NCBI RefSeq assembly: GCF_001282685.1
Contig: NZ_LN875035.1
Span: 2,980,411 to 3,044,410, forward strand
Length of the DNA: 64,000 nucleotides
Origin: Niameybacter massiliensis
GTDB lineage: Bacteria; Bacillota; Clostridia; Lachnospirales; Cellulosilyticaceae
Direction of reading: 5' to 3'
Shown: positions 53,578-63,359 of the stretch, one piece after another
Numbering within the stretch: position 1 is the first letter of the stretch
Layout of the letters: each line of letters starts with the position of its first letter
Made by a program: the position numbers and the translations under genes
Notes under the pieces: model-generated
Databases searched by the model: none
Told to the model about the DNA's origin: nothing
What the model saw: the letters and a program-made list of their open reading frames with translations, nothing else

Positions 53578-55365
53578 ATGACTACACTTAATACGATTTA
53601 TGCTAAAGATTTTGGTATCCTACCAAATACTAATCAAGATATGACTAAGCTTTTCCAAAACATGTTTGAAGCACATCCAAATCATGCTCATTTTGTACTT
53701 GAAAAAGGTACTTATAAGTTTTCTTCCGATGAAGCTACACAAGCTGACTACTATTTTTCTAATACAGATCAAGAAAATCCACGTCATCTTTCTATCCTTA
53801 TTAAAGACATGGACAATATTATTTTAGACGGTGGTGGTAGTACTTTTATCTATGCTGGTCAAACTACACCTATTGCCATTGACCACTCATGTAACATTAC
53901 TGTAAAAGATATTACTATAGATTGGGATATTCCTCTTTCTGCAGAAGGTGAAATTGTTGCTGCATGTGAAGAATATGTAGATATGCATATTGATAACAAG
54001 CTCTTCCCTCACTATGTAAAAGATAACCTACTTTGGTTCAAAGGGGAAAACTGGGATTCTAATACTTCCGTACTTTATGATCCATTCTGTGAGTTCAACC
54101 AAGTAACTAAAAAAGTGGCTTATCGTAGTGGTGATGCATTCCATCCTCATGGTCATACACAACTTGAGAATGGGCTTATCCGTTTCCATGGCCCATTTCC
54201 TCATATCCCTACAGTAGGAAACTTTGGTGTACTTAGACACAATAGACGCTTACATCCTGGTCTCTTCCTTAACCAAAGTAGTGATATTGCTCTTCACAAT
54301 ATCACTATTCATAATACTGGCGGCTTAGGGATCTTAACGCAATTTTGTGATACTATCCATTATAAAGCTGTACGTTTTGAACCAAACCGTACAAAAGGCC
54401 GTCTGGTCGTAAGTGGGCATGATGATGGACTTCATTGTTCTAATAATAGAGGAGCTATCACAGTAGAAAATTGTTGGTTCTATGGTCTTATGGATGATCC
54501 TATTAATGTTCACGGTACTTCCGTACGCATTACAGAAGTTGTAGATAGCCATACTTTAAAAGGTATTTTTGTTCATCACCAAGCTTACGGATTTGACTGT
54601 TGGGCTGAAGTTGGTCATGAGATTTCCTTTATTGAAAACTTATCTATGGCTCCTTATGGAACAAGCAAAACAAGAGACTTTAAGCTCCTTTCTCCAACAG
54701 AATTTGAGATTACTTTTGAGGAAGCTATTCCTCAAGGCATTAAATCTGGAGATGCATTAGAAAACCTTACAAATTCACCAAGCTTACTTTGTAGAAATAA
54801 CTACTTTGGTAGCTGTAGAGCACGTGGTGTACTTGTTTCTACTCCACGTCAAGTAATCATTGAAAATAATGTTTTTGACTCAGCTGGTTCAGGTATTTTA
54901 ATTGCTGGAGATGCTAACTATTGGTATGAGTCAGGTGCTTGTACAGATGTTATTATTCGCAATAACCACTTCAATGAATGTGTAAGTTCTATGTACCAAT
55001 TCTGTGAAGGTATTATTAGTATTTGTCCTGAAATTCCACAACCAGCACTTGATAAACCATTCCATAGAAATATCCGCATTACAGATAATACATTTACAGC
55101 TTTTGACTATTCTGTACTCTACGCTCTTAGTGTAGATGGTTTAGAATTTAGTAATAATAAAATCATTAGAAGTTATATGTATGAACCATATGGTAACCGT
55201 CATCATATGATCAACCTAGAGTATTGTCAGAATGTTCGCATTGAAAATAATGCACTGATTGGTGAGGTTCTCGGTCAAGATATCCACACAAAAGGTATGA
55301 ACTCTGGTGATAACCTAGAAGAAGTCACATCTATTTCTTCTACAGGGGTACTACAAACATTATAG
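53578..55365 (+). CDS. GH110 alpha-galactosidase (blood-group B type)
   Basis: 595 residues from the ATG at 53578 after TTAAGGAG; frames further upstream lie inside GH95. A right-handed parallel beta-helix is evident from the stacked Asn-rich turns: DNIILDGGGSTFIYAG, CNITVKDITIDWDIPLSAEG, HDDGLHCSNNRGAITVENCW, MDDPINVHGTSVRI and SLLCRNNYFGSCRARGVLVS. The last parts closely resemble Bacteroides GalA/GalB of GH110, which remove alpha-1,3-linked galactose from B antigen. No signal peptide. Third gene of the operon. Together with GH95 and GH35 it could strip a B-type chain down in order Gal, Fuc, Gal. Confidence 0.9.
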   Translation: MTTLNTIYAKDFGILPNTNQDMTKLFQNMFEAHPNHAHFVLEKGTYKFSSDEATQADYYFSNTDQENPRHLSILIKDMDNIILDGGGSTFIYAGQTTPIAIDHSCNITVKDITIDWDIPLSAEGEIVAACEEYVDMHIDNKLFPHYVKDNLLWFKGENWDSNTSVLYDPFCEFNQVTKKVAYRSGDAFHPHGHTQLENGLIRFHGPFPHIPTVGNFGVLRHNRRLHPGLFLNQSSDIALHNITIHNTGGLGILTQFCDTIHYKAVRFEPNRTKGRLVVSGHDDGLHCSNNRGAITVENCWFYGLMDDPINVHGTSVRITEVVDSHTLKGIFVHHQAYGFDCWAEVGHEISFIENLSMAPYGTSKTRDFKLLSPTEFEITFEEAIPQGIKSGDALENLTNSPSLLCRNNYFGSCRARGVLVSTPRQVIIENNVFDSAGSGILIAGDANYWYESGACTDVIIRNNHFNECVSSMYQFCEGIISICPEIPQPALDKPFHRNIRITDNTFTAFDYSVLYALSVDGLEFSNNKIIRSYMYEPYGNRHHMINLEYCQNVRIENNALIGEVLGQDIHTKGMNSGDNLEEVTSISSTGVLQTL

Positions 55366-55445
55366 AAGTCATTAGCTTCTTTATATTATTAAACATATTG
55401 CAATAAGATTCTCTTACTAATCACCTCGGTAATTAAGGTACATGT

Positions 55446-55481
55446 AAAAAAAGGTATCGCTTCTAGGCCATACCTTTTTTT
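55446..55481. terminator. Bidirectional convergent terminator
   Basis: The hairpin AAAAAAAGGTAT / ATACCTTTTTT, with a loop of ~11 nt containing a further GCTT..GGC pairing, ends both the GH110 operon and the opposing bioY-DUF1284 pair. Confidence 0.8.
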
Positions 55482-55896
55482 AGTCTATCCAACTACGTTG
55501 TTGTTTTTCTATTTTATCTTTACTACATACACCTTTTTTATACCATTCACAGCTACTACAAATAAAACTAAAAAGCTCATAAGAATAGTCACTATAAATC
55601 TCATCTATAATCTGCTTAAAAGGATAAATCTTATGTTCCTCTAATTTATATTTATCTAATGTTCCTTGGTCTAGTAATTCTACCTTTTGAGAACTTCTAC
55701 ATATAGAATCTTCTAGATAAGGGCAAGCTTTACACAGGCTATCACTTCTTTTTTCTAGCAGTATCAACTGCTCCTTATCCTTTCGTAGCTGCTCTACAAT
55801 CTGAGTCATATTACTAACAAAGTCCTCACTATATCCTTTGCCTTCATAAAAAAATATACAATTTATATGATGTGGTCTAAGCCTTAATACTTTCAT
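55480..55896 (-). CDS. DUF1284 cysteine-rich protein
   Basis: 138 residues. The family signature opens the protein: LRLRPHHINCIFFYEGKGYS. Seven further cysteines lie at two places (CKACPYLEDSIC at ~74-85 and CSSCEWYKKGVC at ~112-123), a pattern suited to an iron-sulfur cluster or zinc. No membrane segments. Its start overlaps the last 20 nt of bioY, so the two are coupled and probably share biotin-dependent control. The function of DUF1284 is not established. A link to biotin synthesis or uptake can be inferred only from this gene order. Confidence 0.85.
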   Translation of the reverse strand: MKVLRLRPHHINCIFFYEGKGYSEDFVSNMTQIVEQLRKDKEQLILLEKRSDSLCKACPYLEDSICRSSQKVELLDQGTLDKYKLEEHKIYPFKQIIDEIYSDYSYELFSFICSSCEWYKKGVCSKDKIEKQQRSWID

Positions 55897-56425
55897 TTAA
55901 TATCCCTCTAAGCTGTTTTTTCATTTGGAGTCCCACTCCAACAGCTACTCCTGTTAAAATAAGGTCTTTTATAATATAGGGATATACTCCTGCAACCATT
56001 GCTTCCTGGAATGATAGATTAAGTACCCCTTTTAGTTGTAATGTCCCTATGAAATAGTTCATTATAAGTCCTATGTAAGCCCCTAATATAAGTATTTTTT
56101 TATTCTTTTGCTCTGCTGCTTTTCCAATAATAAATGCAAGCACAATAAATCCTGTTATATATCCACCAGTAGGTCCTACTATCACGCTAAACCCTCTACT
56201 AAAATTAGCAAATACAGGAATACCTATAGCTCCTATTAACGTATAGACAATCATGGCTAATGTAGATATCTTTGCTTCTAATATAACTGCTAATAAGACA
56301 GCCCCAAAAACTTGTAATGTAAGTGGAACGGTTGGAAATGGAATAGCTAACTGTGAAAATACACCCATCAATGCAGCGCTTAGACCTACAAGTGTCATCT
56401 CTTTTGTCGTAATCTTTCCCTTCAT
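55877..56425 (-). CDS. bioY: BioY biotin transporter S component
   Basis: 182 residues with six hydrophobic segments. The BioY signatures are present: QLAIPFPTVPLTLQVFGAVL at ~26-45, GAIGIPVFANFSRGFSVIVGPTGGYITGF at ~64-92 (biotin-binding loop), and PYIIKDLILTGVAVGVG near the C-terminus. It is the substrate-capture subunit of an ECF transporter; the EcfAA'T energy module is not in this window. Start after GGGAGGG. A putative BirA operator overlaps its promoter. Confidence 0.95.
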   Translation of the reverse strand: MKGKITTKEMTLVGLSAALMGVFSQLAIPFPTVPLTLQVFGAVLLAVILEAKISTLAMIVYTLIGAIGIPVFANFSRGFSVIVGPTGGYITGFIVLAFIIGKAAEQKNKKILILGAYIGLIMNYFIGTLQLKGVLNLSFQEAMVAGVYPYIIKDLILTGVAVGVGLQMKKQLRGILNESIKA

Positions 56426-56457
56426 CTTAATCCCTCCCTTAGTTTCTTAATAGTTAT

Positions 56458-56511
56458 ATCATAACTTATCCATTCTTTTTAGTAAACCTTTTAACTCCAA
56501 TAAAGTTTACT
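56458..56511 (-). promoter_or_regulatory. bioY promoter with overlapping BirA-like operator
   Basis: On the minus strand TTTACT (56481-56486) and TATGAT (56458-56463) form a -35/-10 pair with 17-nt spacing. The inverted repeat AGTAAAC-N17-GTTTACT (56481-56511) matches the spacing of Firmicute BirA sites, whose cores are GTAAAC and GTTTAC, and its proximal half covers the -35. Biotin-dependent repression is therefore likely. The rest of the spacer to 56690 is AT-rich without further features. Confidence 0.65.
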
Positions 56512-56690
56512 TTTAAACCTTATCTTTTATTTAATTACATTTTATATATCTTCTATTTATAATAATATACTCATCCTTTATTTAATCTTATTACCCTATA
56601 TTAATCTCCTTATATTTCTATAATCATTTAGTTACTAGAGATAATCTATGGTATCTGTTTCCTCCTATGGAACAATAATTCCTTATACAA

Positions 56691-56725
56691 AAAATAGAGT
56701 GTCTGAATAGACACCCTATTTTCTA
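56691..56725 (-). terminator. Terminator of the bgl operon
   Basis: A 14-bp stem (56691-56704 with 56709-56722, one wobble), loop GAAT, with A-run upstream and T-run downstream on either strand, directly after the GH1 stop at 56730. Confidence 0.85.
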
Positions 56726-56729
56726 TTTA

Positions 56730-58196
<1,467 letters not shown>

Positions 58197-58218
58197 ATCA
58201 TTTCATTCTATTGTTTTA

Positions 58219-60096
58219 TTATTTAAGTACTTTGATGATTTCATCCCCTAATTTTACTAAGCGATCATCAATTGCAAAGATATTTGTAAAATCATCTGTA
58301 TTTGTAATTAATACTGGTGTAATAACGTCGTATCCTTCTGATTTAATGCCTTCAATATCAAAGTCTACAATAGGTGTTCCAACTTCTACTTTATCTCCTG
58401 CTGATACATGTGTTCTAAAGTATTTTCCACCTAATTTTACTGTATCTAAACCGATGTGCATAAGAAGTTCTACACCATTTTCATCTGTCACTGCGATAGC
58501 ATGCTTTGTATCAAAGATCATTGTTACTGTTCCTTTTACTGGTGATACAAGTTGTCCTACAGTTGGAATGATAGCCATTCCTTTACCCATAATTTCTTCT
58601 GCAAAAGTTGGATCATTTACTGCTTTTAGAGGTACAGCTTCACCCATAAGTGGTGCACAAATTGTTGACATTTCACCTGTATGAACTTCTACTTTTTTCT
58701 TATCTGTTACTACTACTGTTGTATTTGTTTCTTCTTGTTTTGGATCTTTGTAAAGAATTAAGCACGCTACGAATGCTACAACAATACTGATTGCTGCACC
58801 AATACATGCATAAACGAAGTTAGACATGCCGTCTCCACCAATATAACTTGGTAAAGTTAAAACCCCTGGAGAACCACCTGCAAAGTTTGCTACACGGAAG
58901 ATCCCTAAGAATAAGCCACCTACAGCTCCACCAATCATTGATGCGTAAAGAGGTGTTTTAAATCTTAAGTTAATACCGTATAATGCCGGCTCTGTAATAC
59001 CACATACACCTGTAATACCTGCTGAAGAAGCAAGCTGTTTGATCTCTTCATCTTTTGTTTTAAATGCTACTGCTAAACTTGCTGCACCTTGTGCTACGTT
59101 TGATGCTAACATACCTGGATAAATAATTGTGTCATAACCCATTGTCATACGATTGTTAATACCGATTGGAATAAGACCATAGTGTGTTCCTGTCATAACA
59201 AGTAATGGTGTTAATCCACCAAGAATTGTAGGTACTAACCAACTACAGTAAGATTCAAGTGTTTTAATACCCATACCAATTTTATCACTTACAATATATC
59301 CAATTGGTCCAATAACAACTAATGTGATAATCCCTGTTACTAATGCTGTAATAAGTGGTTTTGAGAAGAATTTGATTGCTTTTGGAGAAATTCTATCAGC
59401 GATAGGTTCTACATAAGACATGAACCAAACACCTAAAATAATAGGTAATACGCTAGAAGCATAACTTGCTGTTGCAATTGGTAAGCCAAAGACTCTAATT
59501 GCTTCACCTGATTCTTTAGCTGCATTTACCATACTTACAAAGTTGGGATGTAAAAGCATACCACCAAGCATCATTGCAAGATATGGATTACATTTAAATT
59601 TCTTAGCTGCTGAGCTTGCAAGTAAAATTGGTAAGAAGTAAAAGGCTGCATCTGCCATAAAGTTAATCACTTGATAACTTTGAGCATCTGGTGTTATAAC
59701 TTTACATGCTACTAAAATTGCAAGTACAGCTTTCATCATACCCGCTGCTGTAATAGCTGGTAAGATTGGTGTAAAGATACCTGAAACTGTATCAATGACT
59801 TTTGCTAATGGTTTCTTATTATCTTTTTCATCAGAACTGGTTGCACCATCTAAGTCAACTAATTCCATGATTTCTTTATATACGCTACCAACATCACTTC
59901 CGATAATGATTTGGTATTGTCCACCATTACTTACTACTCCCATAATACCTTTTGTATTTTTGAGTTGTGCTGTATTTGCTTTCTTTTCATCTTTTAAGTT
60001 AAATCTTAATCTTGTCGCACAATGTGTAAGGCCTGAAATATTACTTTCGCCTCCTACAAGTTCCAATATGGTTTTTGCTAATTGTTTGTAATCCAT
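58219..60096 (-). CDS. Beta-glucoside PTS permease EIIBCA
   Basis: 625 residues. EIIB (1-~85) carries the phosphorylated Cys26 in LTHCATRLRF. EIIC (~105-460) has about ten membrane segments including LVMTGTHYGLIPIGINN and GVCGITEPALYGINLRFKTP. EIIA (~480-625) has PLMGEAVPLKAVNDPTFAEE and the phosphorylated His in VELLMHIGLDTVKL. It imports and phosphorylates aryl-beta-glucosides, cellobiose-like disaccharides or similar sugars. Start after AGGAGGTAAGTACT. It follows a RAT/terminator, so its expression depends on the LicT-type protein encoded upstream. Confidence 0.95.
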   Translation of the reverse strand: MDYKQLAKTILELVGGESNISGLTHCATRLRFNLKDEKKANTAQLKNTKGIMGVVSNGGQYQIIIGSDVGSVYKEIMELVDLDGATSSDEKDNKKPLAKVIDTVSGIFTPILPAITAAGMMKAVLAILVACKVITPDAQSYQVINFMADAAFYFLPILLASSAAKKFKCNPYLAMMLGGMLLHPNFVSMVNAAKESGEAIRVFGLPIATASYASSVLPIILGVWFMSYVEPIADRISPKAIKFFSKPLITALVTGIITLVVIGPIGYIVSDKIGMGIKTLESYCSWLVPTILGGLTPLLVMTGTHYGLIPIGINNRMTMGYDTIIYPGMLASNVAQGAASLAVAFKTKDEEIKQLASSAGITGVCGITEPALYGINLRFKTPLYASMIGGAVGGLFLGIFRVANFAGGSPGVLTLPSYIGGDGMSNFVYACIGAAISIVVAFVACLILYKDPKQEETNTTVVVTDKKKVEVHTGEMSTICAPLMGEAVPLKAVNDPTFAEEIMGKGMAIIPTVGQLVSPVKGTVTMIFDTKHAIAVTDENGVELLMHIGLDTVKLGGKYFRTHVSAGDKVEVGTPIVDFDIEGIKSEGYDVITPVLITNTDDFTNIFAIDDRLVKLGDEIIKVLK

Positions 60097-60150
60097 AGTA
60101 CTTACCTCCTGTTATGTATAATGTGAACGGTTTTCGACTAAAAAAGGGTA

Positions 60151-60209
60151 TAAAAAAATACCTAAATAAAAATCAATTAGTGACTTACTAATCCATTTCT
60201 ATTTAGGTA
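60151..60209 (-). terminator. LicT-controlled terminator before EIIBCA
   Basis: On the minus strand TACCTAAATA and TATTTAGGTA close a stem that continues through ATTAGT/ACTAAT, followed by seven Ts. Its first arm overlaps the RAT at 60201-60232. Confidence 0.85.
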
Positions 60210-60232
60210 TAGCCTACTTAAAGTAACAATCC
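60201..60232 (-). promoter_or_regulatory. RAT (ribonucleic antiterminator) site
   Basis: GGATTGTTACT, then GTAGGC and ACCTAAAT on the minus strand follow the LicT/SacT/BglG RAT consensus. Bound antiterminator would block the overlapping terminator. Confidence 0.88.
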
Positions 60233-60237
60233 TAATA

Positions 60238-61071
60238 TTACTGCATGGTAATACGCTTAATATGAATGGTTAAGTAAATCATCTCATCTTCTGATAACTC
60301 CCACCCATACTCTTGCTTAATATAATCCTGTATCTTCTTGGTACATTCATATTCTTTTTTATATTGATTCTTTAATGCTTGAATAAACTGTTCATCTTGG
60401 TCTTCCATCGCACTTCCTGTAAATAATCTTTGAGCAAAGAACTTAAGGTGTGTGATAAATCGCTCATAATGAATTGAATACTCATCTAGTTCCAACTTAA
60501 AATGATACTTAATGATTTTCAAAATTTGTTGAATCATCTTAGTCATATCTGTTGTCTTTTCCATAGACAAGTCATCCATTAATGCATTTACTAAATGTAA
60601 GGCTATAAATCCTGCTTCATCCTCTGGTAACTCAATGCCTAATCGCTGTCTAATAATACTGAGTGCTTCTTTCCCTACTAAGTATTCATGATTATATAGC
60701 TTTTTAATTTCCCATAATAAAGCATTTTTAATATTAATACCCTTTTCATATCTTTCTAATGCAAAGTGAATATGATCTGCCAATGTGATATAAATATTTT
60801 GATTCAACTTCTTACCTAAAGAAGATTTTGCGAAATTAATAATTTCATTAGTAACTTGTATATGTTCAATAGGAATATTCTCAAGTAATTTAATAAGTTG
60901 ATTGGAACTACCTTGTTCCTTACAAGTGTAGACCTTCTCTATCAGTGATTCATCAATTTCATCACCAGGTACTTTTTTAAATCCTAATCCACATCCCATT
61001 ACTAATATTTCATTATTATGTTCATCAAAGGACTTAATTAAGTTATTATTAATGACTTTAACAACTTTCAT
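60238..61071 (-). CDS. licT: BglG/LicT-family transcriptional antiterminator
   Basis: 277 residues from the ATG at 61071, which gives the family-typical start MKVVKVINNNLIKS; an in-frame ATG 21 bases upstream is less likely. Residues 1-~57 are the CAT RNA-binding domain. PRD1 (~65-170) has His in DHIHFALER and NHEYLVGKEAL. PRD2 (~171-277) has His in FIALHLVNALM and ITHLKFFAQRL. These His residues are phosphorylated by PTS proteins to switch activity. It would bind the two RAT sites at 60201-60232 and 61159-61190, so it controls both the PTS/GH1 genes and itself. Confidence 0.95.
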   Translation of the reverse strand: MKVVKVINNNLIKSFDEHNNEILVMGCGLGFKKVPGDEIDESLIEKVYTCKEQGSSNQLIKLLENIPIEHIQVTNEIINFAKSSLGKKLNQNIYITLADHIHFALERYEKGINIKNALLWEIKKLYNHEYLVGKEALSIIRQRLGIELPEDEAGFIALHLVNALMDDLSMEKTTDMTKMIQQILKIIKYHFKLELDEYSIHYERFITHLKFFAQRLFTGSAMEDQDEQFIQALKNQYKKEYECTKKIQDYIKQEYGWELSEDEMIYLTIHIKRITMQ

Positions 61072-61097
61072 AGGTTTTGCCCTTTCTTTCATTTAAT

Positions 61098-61169
61098 CAA
61101 AAAAGGCTATACCGCCCCCTGTGAACATAATCATAAAGATAATTATTTTTTCACAAAAGTGGTATAGCC
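61098..61169 (-). terminator. LicT-controlled terminator before the antiterminator gene
   Basis: GGCTATACC (61161-61169, minus strand) pairs with GGTATAGCC (61105-61113), with GTGAA/TTCAC as an inner stem, followed by six Ts. It overlaps the RAT at 61159-61190. Confidence 0.85.
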
Positions 61170-61190
61170 TGCATTACCAGTAACAATCCC
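61159..61190 (-). promoter_or_regulatory. RAT site of the antiterminator gene
   Basis: GGGATTGTTACTGGTAATG, then CAGGCTATACC on the minus strand is a close match to the RAT consensus, closer than the copy at 60201. Confidence 0.9.
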
Positions 61191-61205
61191 TTTATTTATA
61201 CATAT

Positions 61206-61234
61206 ATCATACTACTTCCACATAATCATGTCAA
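61206..61234 (-). promoter_or_regulatory. Sigma-A promoter of the licT-bgl operon
   Basis: On the minus strand TTGACA (61229-61234) and TATGAT (61206-61211) are 17 nt apart, just upstream of the RAT. The rest of the 61093-61439 spacer shows only a TATAAT at 61371-61376 that may belong to the rightward kinase gene. Confidence 0.85.
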
Positions 61235-61439
61235 TACACCTTATAGTTTTTATCTTAAAACAACATTTTTAGCTATCACTTTTTGTACATATTAAACAAT
61301 TCTAGTAGTTTTCTATAACATTTACGCAGCATTTCAAAACGCTCTAAATTATTTTACGATTGTTGTCGAATATAATTTATATAAGTATATGCTGTTATTA
61401 ACATATTCTCTCAAATACTATAATAGAAAGGATTTGATC

Positions 61440-62588
61440 ATGTCTCCCAAACAGGCTTTGTCTGATATATTAAAAAAGGCTACATTAACCTTAGAAGATA
61501 ATAAAACCGCTGCCTTTGAAATCATTAGTACCTGCTACTCTAACTATAATCAAAAATTACAAGAACTTATAGAAATTGAAAAAGAACTGCCTTTGATTAT
61601 TACTCAGCTCAAAGAACTTAGTGTACTCGATAAAGAATTTCGTCAAAAACTTTCTATTTGCTCCTATGACTTTTCACAACAAGGTCATGAGCATTTAAAA
61701 CGTCTTTTTGAAGAAGCTAGTATTATACATACACAACTGCTTCAGCTTGAAAAGCATGAGCAAAATTTAATTAAACGAAGAAATATTTTAGAGGTGGAAT
61801 TACAAAAAAATATCTCAGAAATTCATCTTGCAGAAAGTATGGTTCAGCAACTAGCAATCTCTCTTACTTATTTGCAAAATGGAATGAATCAATTAGATAT
61901 TTCTACAGCTCAAGAAGAGACCGCTTCTATTCAACACTATCTATCCTTATTTAAATTTGTGGAAAATGAAAAACTTAGCATTGCTCGTGATCTACATGAT
62001 GGACCTACTCAGGAAATTGTAAGTGTACAAATGCGACTAGATTTTTGTAAAAATATGCTACTTCAAGATTTAGATAAAGGATTTCTACTTATTGATCAGC
62101 TTAAAGATAATCTTTCACATGCCATATCTGAAATACGTGAAATCTTATTCCGCATTACACCTGCTCCTTTAGAATCTCTTGGTTTAAAAAATTCAATCGA
62201 TAATATACTTTATAATAGTTTTAATAATACATGTACTAAAGTACAATTTATCTATAATGTAAGTTCCTCCAATATAGATATTGAATTTCAAGGTTCTATC
62301 TATAGGATTGTTCAAGAACTTATTTCTAATATAAAAAAGCATGCTTATGCACCTCAAGTTACACTCACCCTTTGTCAACAAGAACAACTTATTCATATAG
62401 AGGTTATTGACAACGGCGTAGGATTTGATATAGATGAGTATCAAAAAAACTTTTCTTCCTCTTCAAAGTCTTATGGTTTCACCAATTTATATACACGTAT
62501 TAAAGAACTTAATGGTTCTATTAAAATAAAGTCTTCCCAAGAACTAGGAACACATTTTAATATAAAAATACCAATCATTACTATATAG
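61440..62588 (+). CDS. Cytoplasmic DegS/NarL-type sensor histidine kinase
   Basis: 382 residues from the ATG at 61440 after AAAGGA; frames upstream lack a site. No membrane helix. Residues ~1-165 are mostly helical and coiled-coil (ELIEIEKELPLIITQLKEL, NLIKRRNILEVELQKNISEI), like the DegS sensor part. HisKA_3 has the phosphorylated His186 in KLSIARDLHDGPTQEIVSVQ. The HATPase domain shows RIVQELISNIKKHA (N box) and DNGVGFDID (G1). The gene is followed 10 nt later by a NarL-type regulator. The signal is unknown; a cytoplasmic cue is implied. Confidence 0.93.
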   Translation: MSPKQALSDILKKATLTLEDNKTAAFEIISTCYSNYNQKLQELIEIEKELPLIITQLKELSVLDKEFRQKLSICSYDFSQQGHEHLKRLFEEASIIHTQLLQLEKHEQNLIKRRNILEVELQKNISEIHLAESMVQQLAISLTYLQNGMNQLDISTAQEETASIQHYLSLFKFVENEKLSIARDLHDGPTQEIVSVQMRLDFCKNMLLQDLDKGFLLIDQLKDNLSHAISEIREILFRITPAPLESLGLKNSIDNILYNSFNNTCTKVQFIYNVSSSNIDIEFQGSIYRIVQELISNIKKHAYAPQVTLTLCQQEQLIHIEVIDNGVGFDIDEYQKNFSSSSKSYGFTNLYTRIKELNGSIKIKSSQELGTHFNIKIPIITI

Positions 62589-62598
62589 GAGGTTATAT

Positions 62599-63306
62599 AT
62601 GGGTAACTCTATTAAAATTATTATTGTAGATGACCACCCTCTTATCCGCGAGGGAATCAAGCAAATTCTTTCCTTCTCTGAAGATGTCTCAATCGTAGGA
62701 GAAGGTTGTAATGGTCAAGAAGCACTCTCACTGGTTGAACAAGTACCTTGTGATTTATTACTCTTAGATATAAATATGCCTGTTTTAGACGGCATTGGCG
62801 CACTAAGAGCCTTAAAGGAAACACATCCCACTTTGAAAGTTTTACTTTTATCTGTGGCAAGTGATTTATCTACTTTTAAAGAAGCACTAGCCCTACAAGT
62901 TAATGGATACATTTTAAAAGATTCTGCTGGTACTACTTTAATTGATGCAATCAAACATATACATGCAGGTAATGTTTTTATTGATCAATCATTAAATAAA
63001 CATGTTTTTCATTTAGTACAAGAATCCTCCTCAACTGGTTCTATAGCTCCTGAACCTTCTCCTACTCCAGATACTTCACCTGTTCTTACTCCTTATACAT
63101 TATCTATAAATGAATTATCTGATAGACAAAAAGCTATTTTATATTTGATTTCTAGAGGCCTTAGTAATAAAGAAATTGCTTCCCAACTTTTCTTATCAGA
63201 AAAGACTATCCGCAATAATATCACTCTTTTATTCAAGAAAATCAATGTTAAGGACCGCGTACAAGCTACCCAATTTGTACTCAATTATGGTAAAAAAATA
63301 GTTTAG
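62599..63306 (+). CDS. NarL/FixJ-family response regulator
   Basis: 235 residues, start after TAGGAGG. The receiver has DDHP at 11-14, phosphorylated Asp57 (LLLLDINMPVLDG), and Lys in YILKDSAG. The LuxR-type helix-turn-helix at the end reads LSDRQKAILYLISRGLSNKE and LFLSEKTIRNNITLLFKKIN. The linker (~140-165) is unusually rich in Ser, Pro and Thr (PEPSPTPDTSP), longer than in most relatives. Partner of the kinase just upstream. Target genes are unknown; the downstream CBM5_12 protein is on the opposite strand. Confidence 0.95.
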   Translation: MGNSIKIIIVDDHPLIREGIKQILSFSEDVSIVGEGCNGQEALSLVEQVPCDLLLLDINMPVLDGIGALRALKETHPTLKVLLLSVASDLSTFKEALALQVNGYILKDSAGTTLIDAIKHIHAGNVFIDQSLNKHVFHLVQESSSTGSIAPEPSPTPDTSPVLTPYTLSINELSDRQKAILYLISRGLSNKEIASQLFLSEKTIRNNITLLFKKINVKDRVQATQFVLNYGKKIV

Positions 63307-63308
63307 AA

Positions 63309-63345
63309 TAAAAGCTACTCTTTTCTCAGGACAAGGGTAGCTTTT
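63309..63345. terminator. Bidirectional convergent terminator
   Basis: AAAAGCTACTCTT pairs with AAGGGTAGCTTTT (one mismatch) around a loop containing TCTCAGGAC. It ends the two-component operon and the leftward CBM5_12 gene. Confidence 0.8.
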
Positions 63346-63359
63346 ATTTTATATACTTA

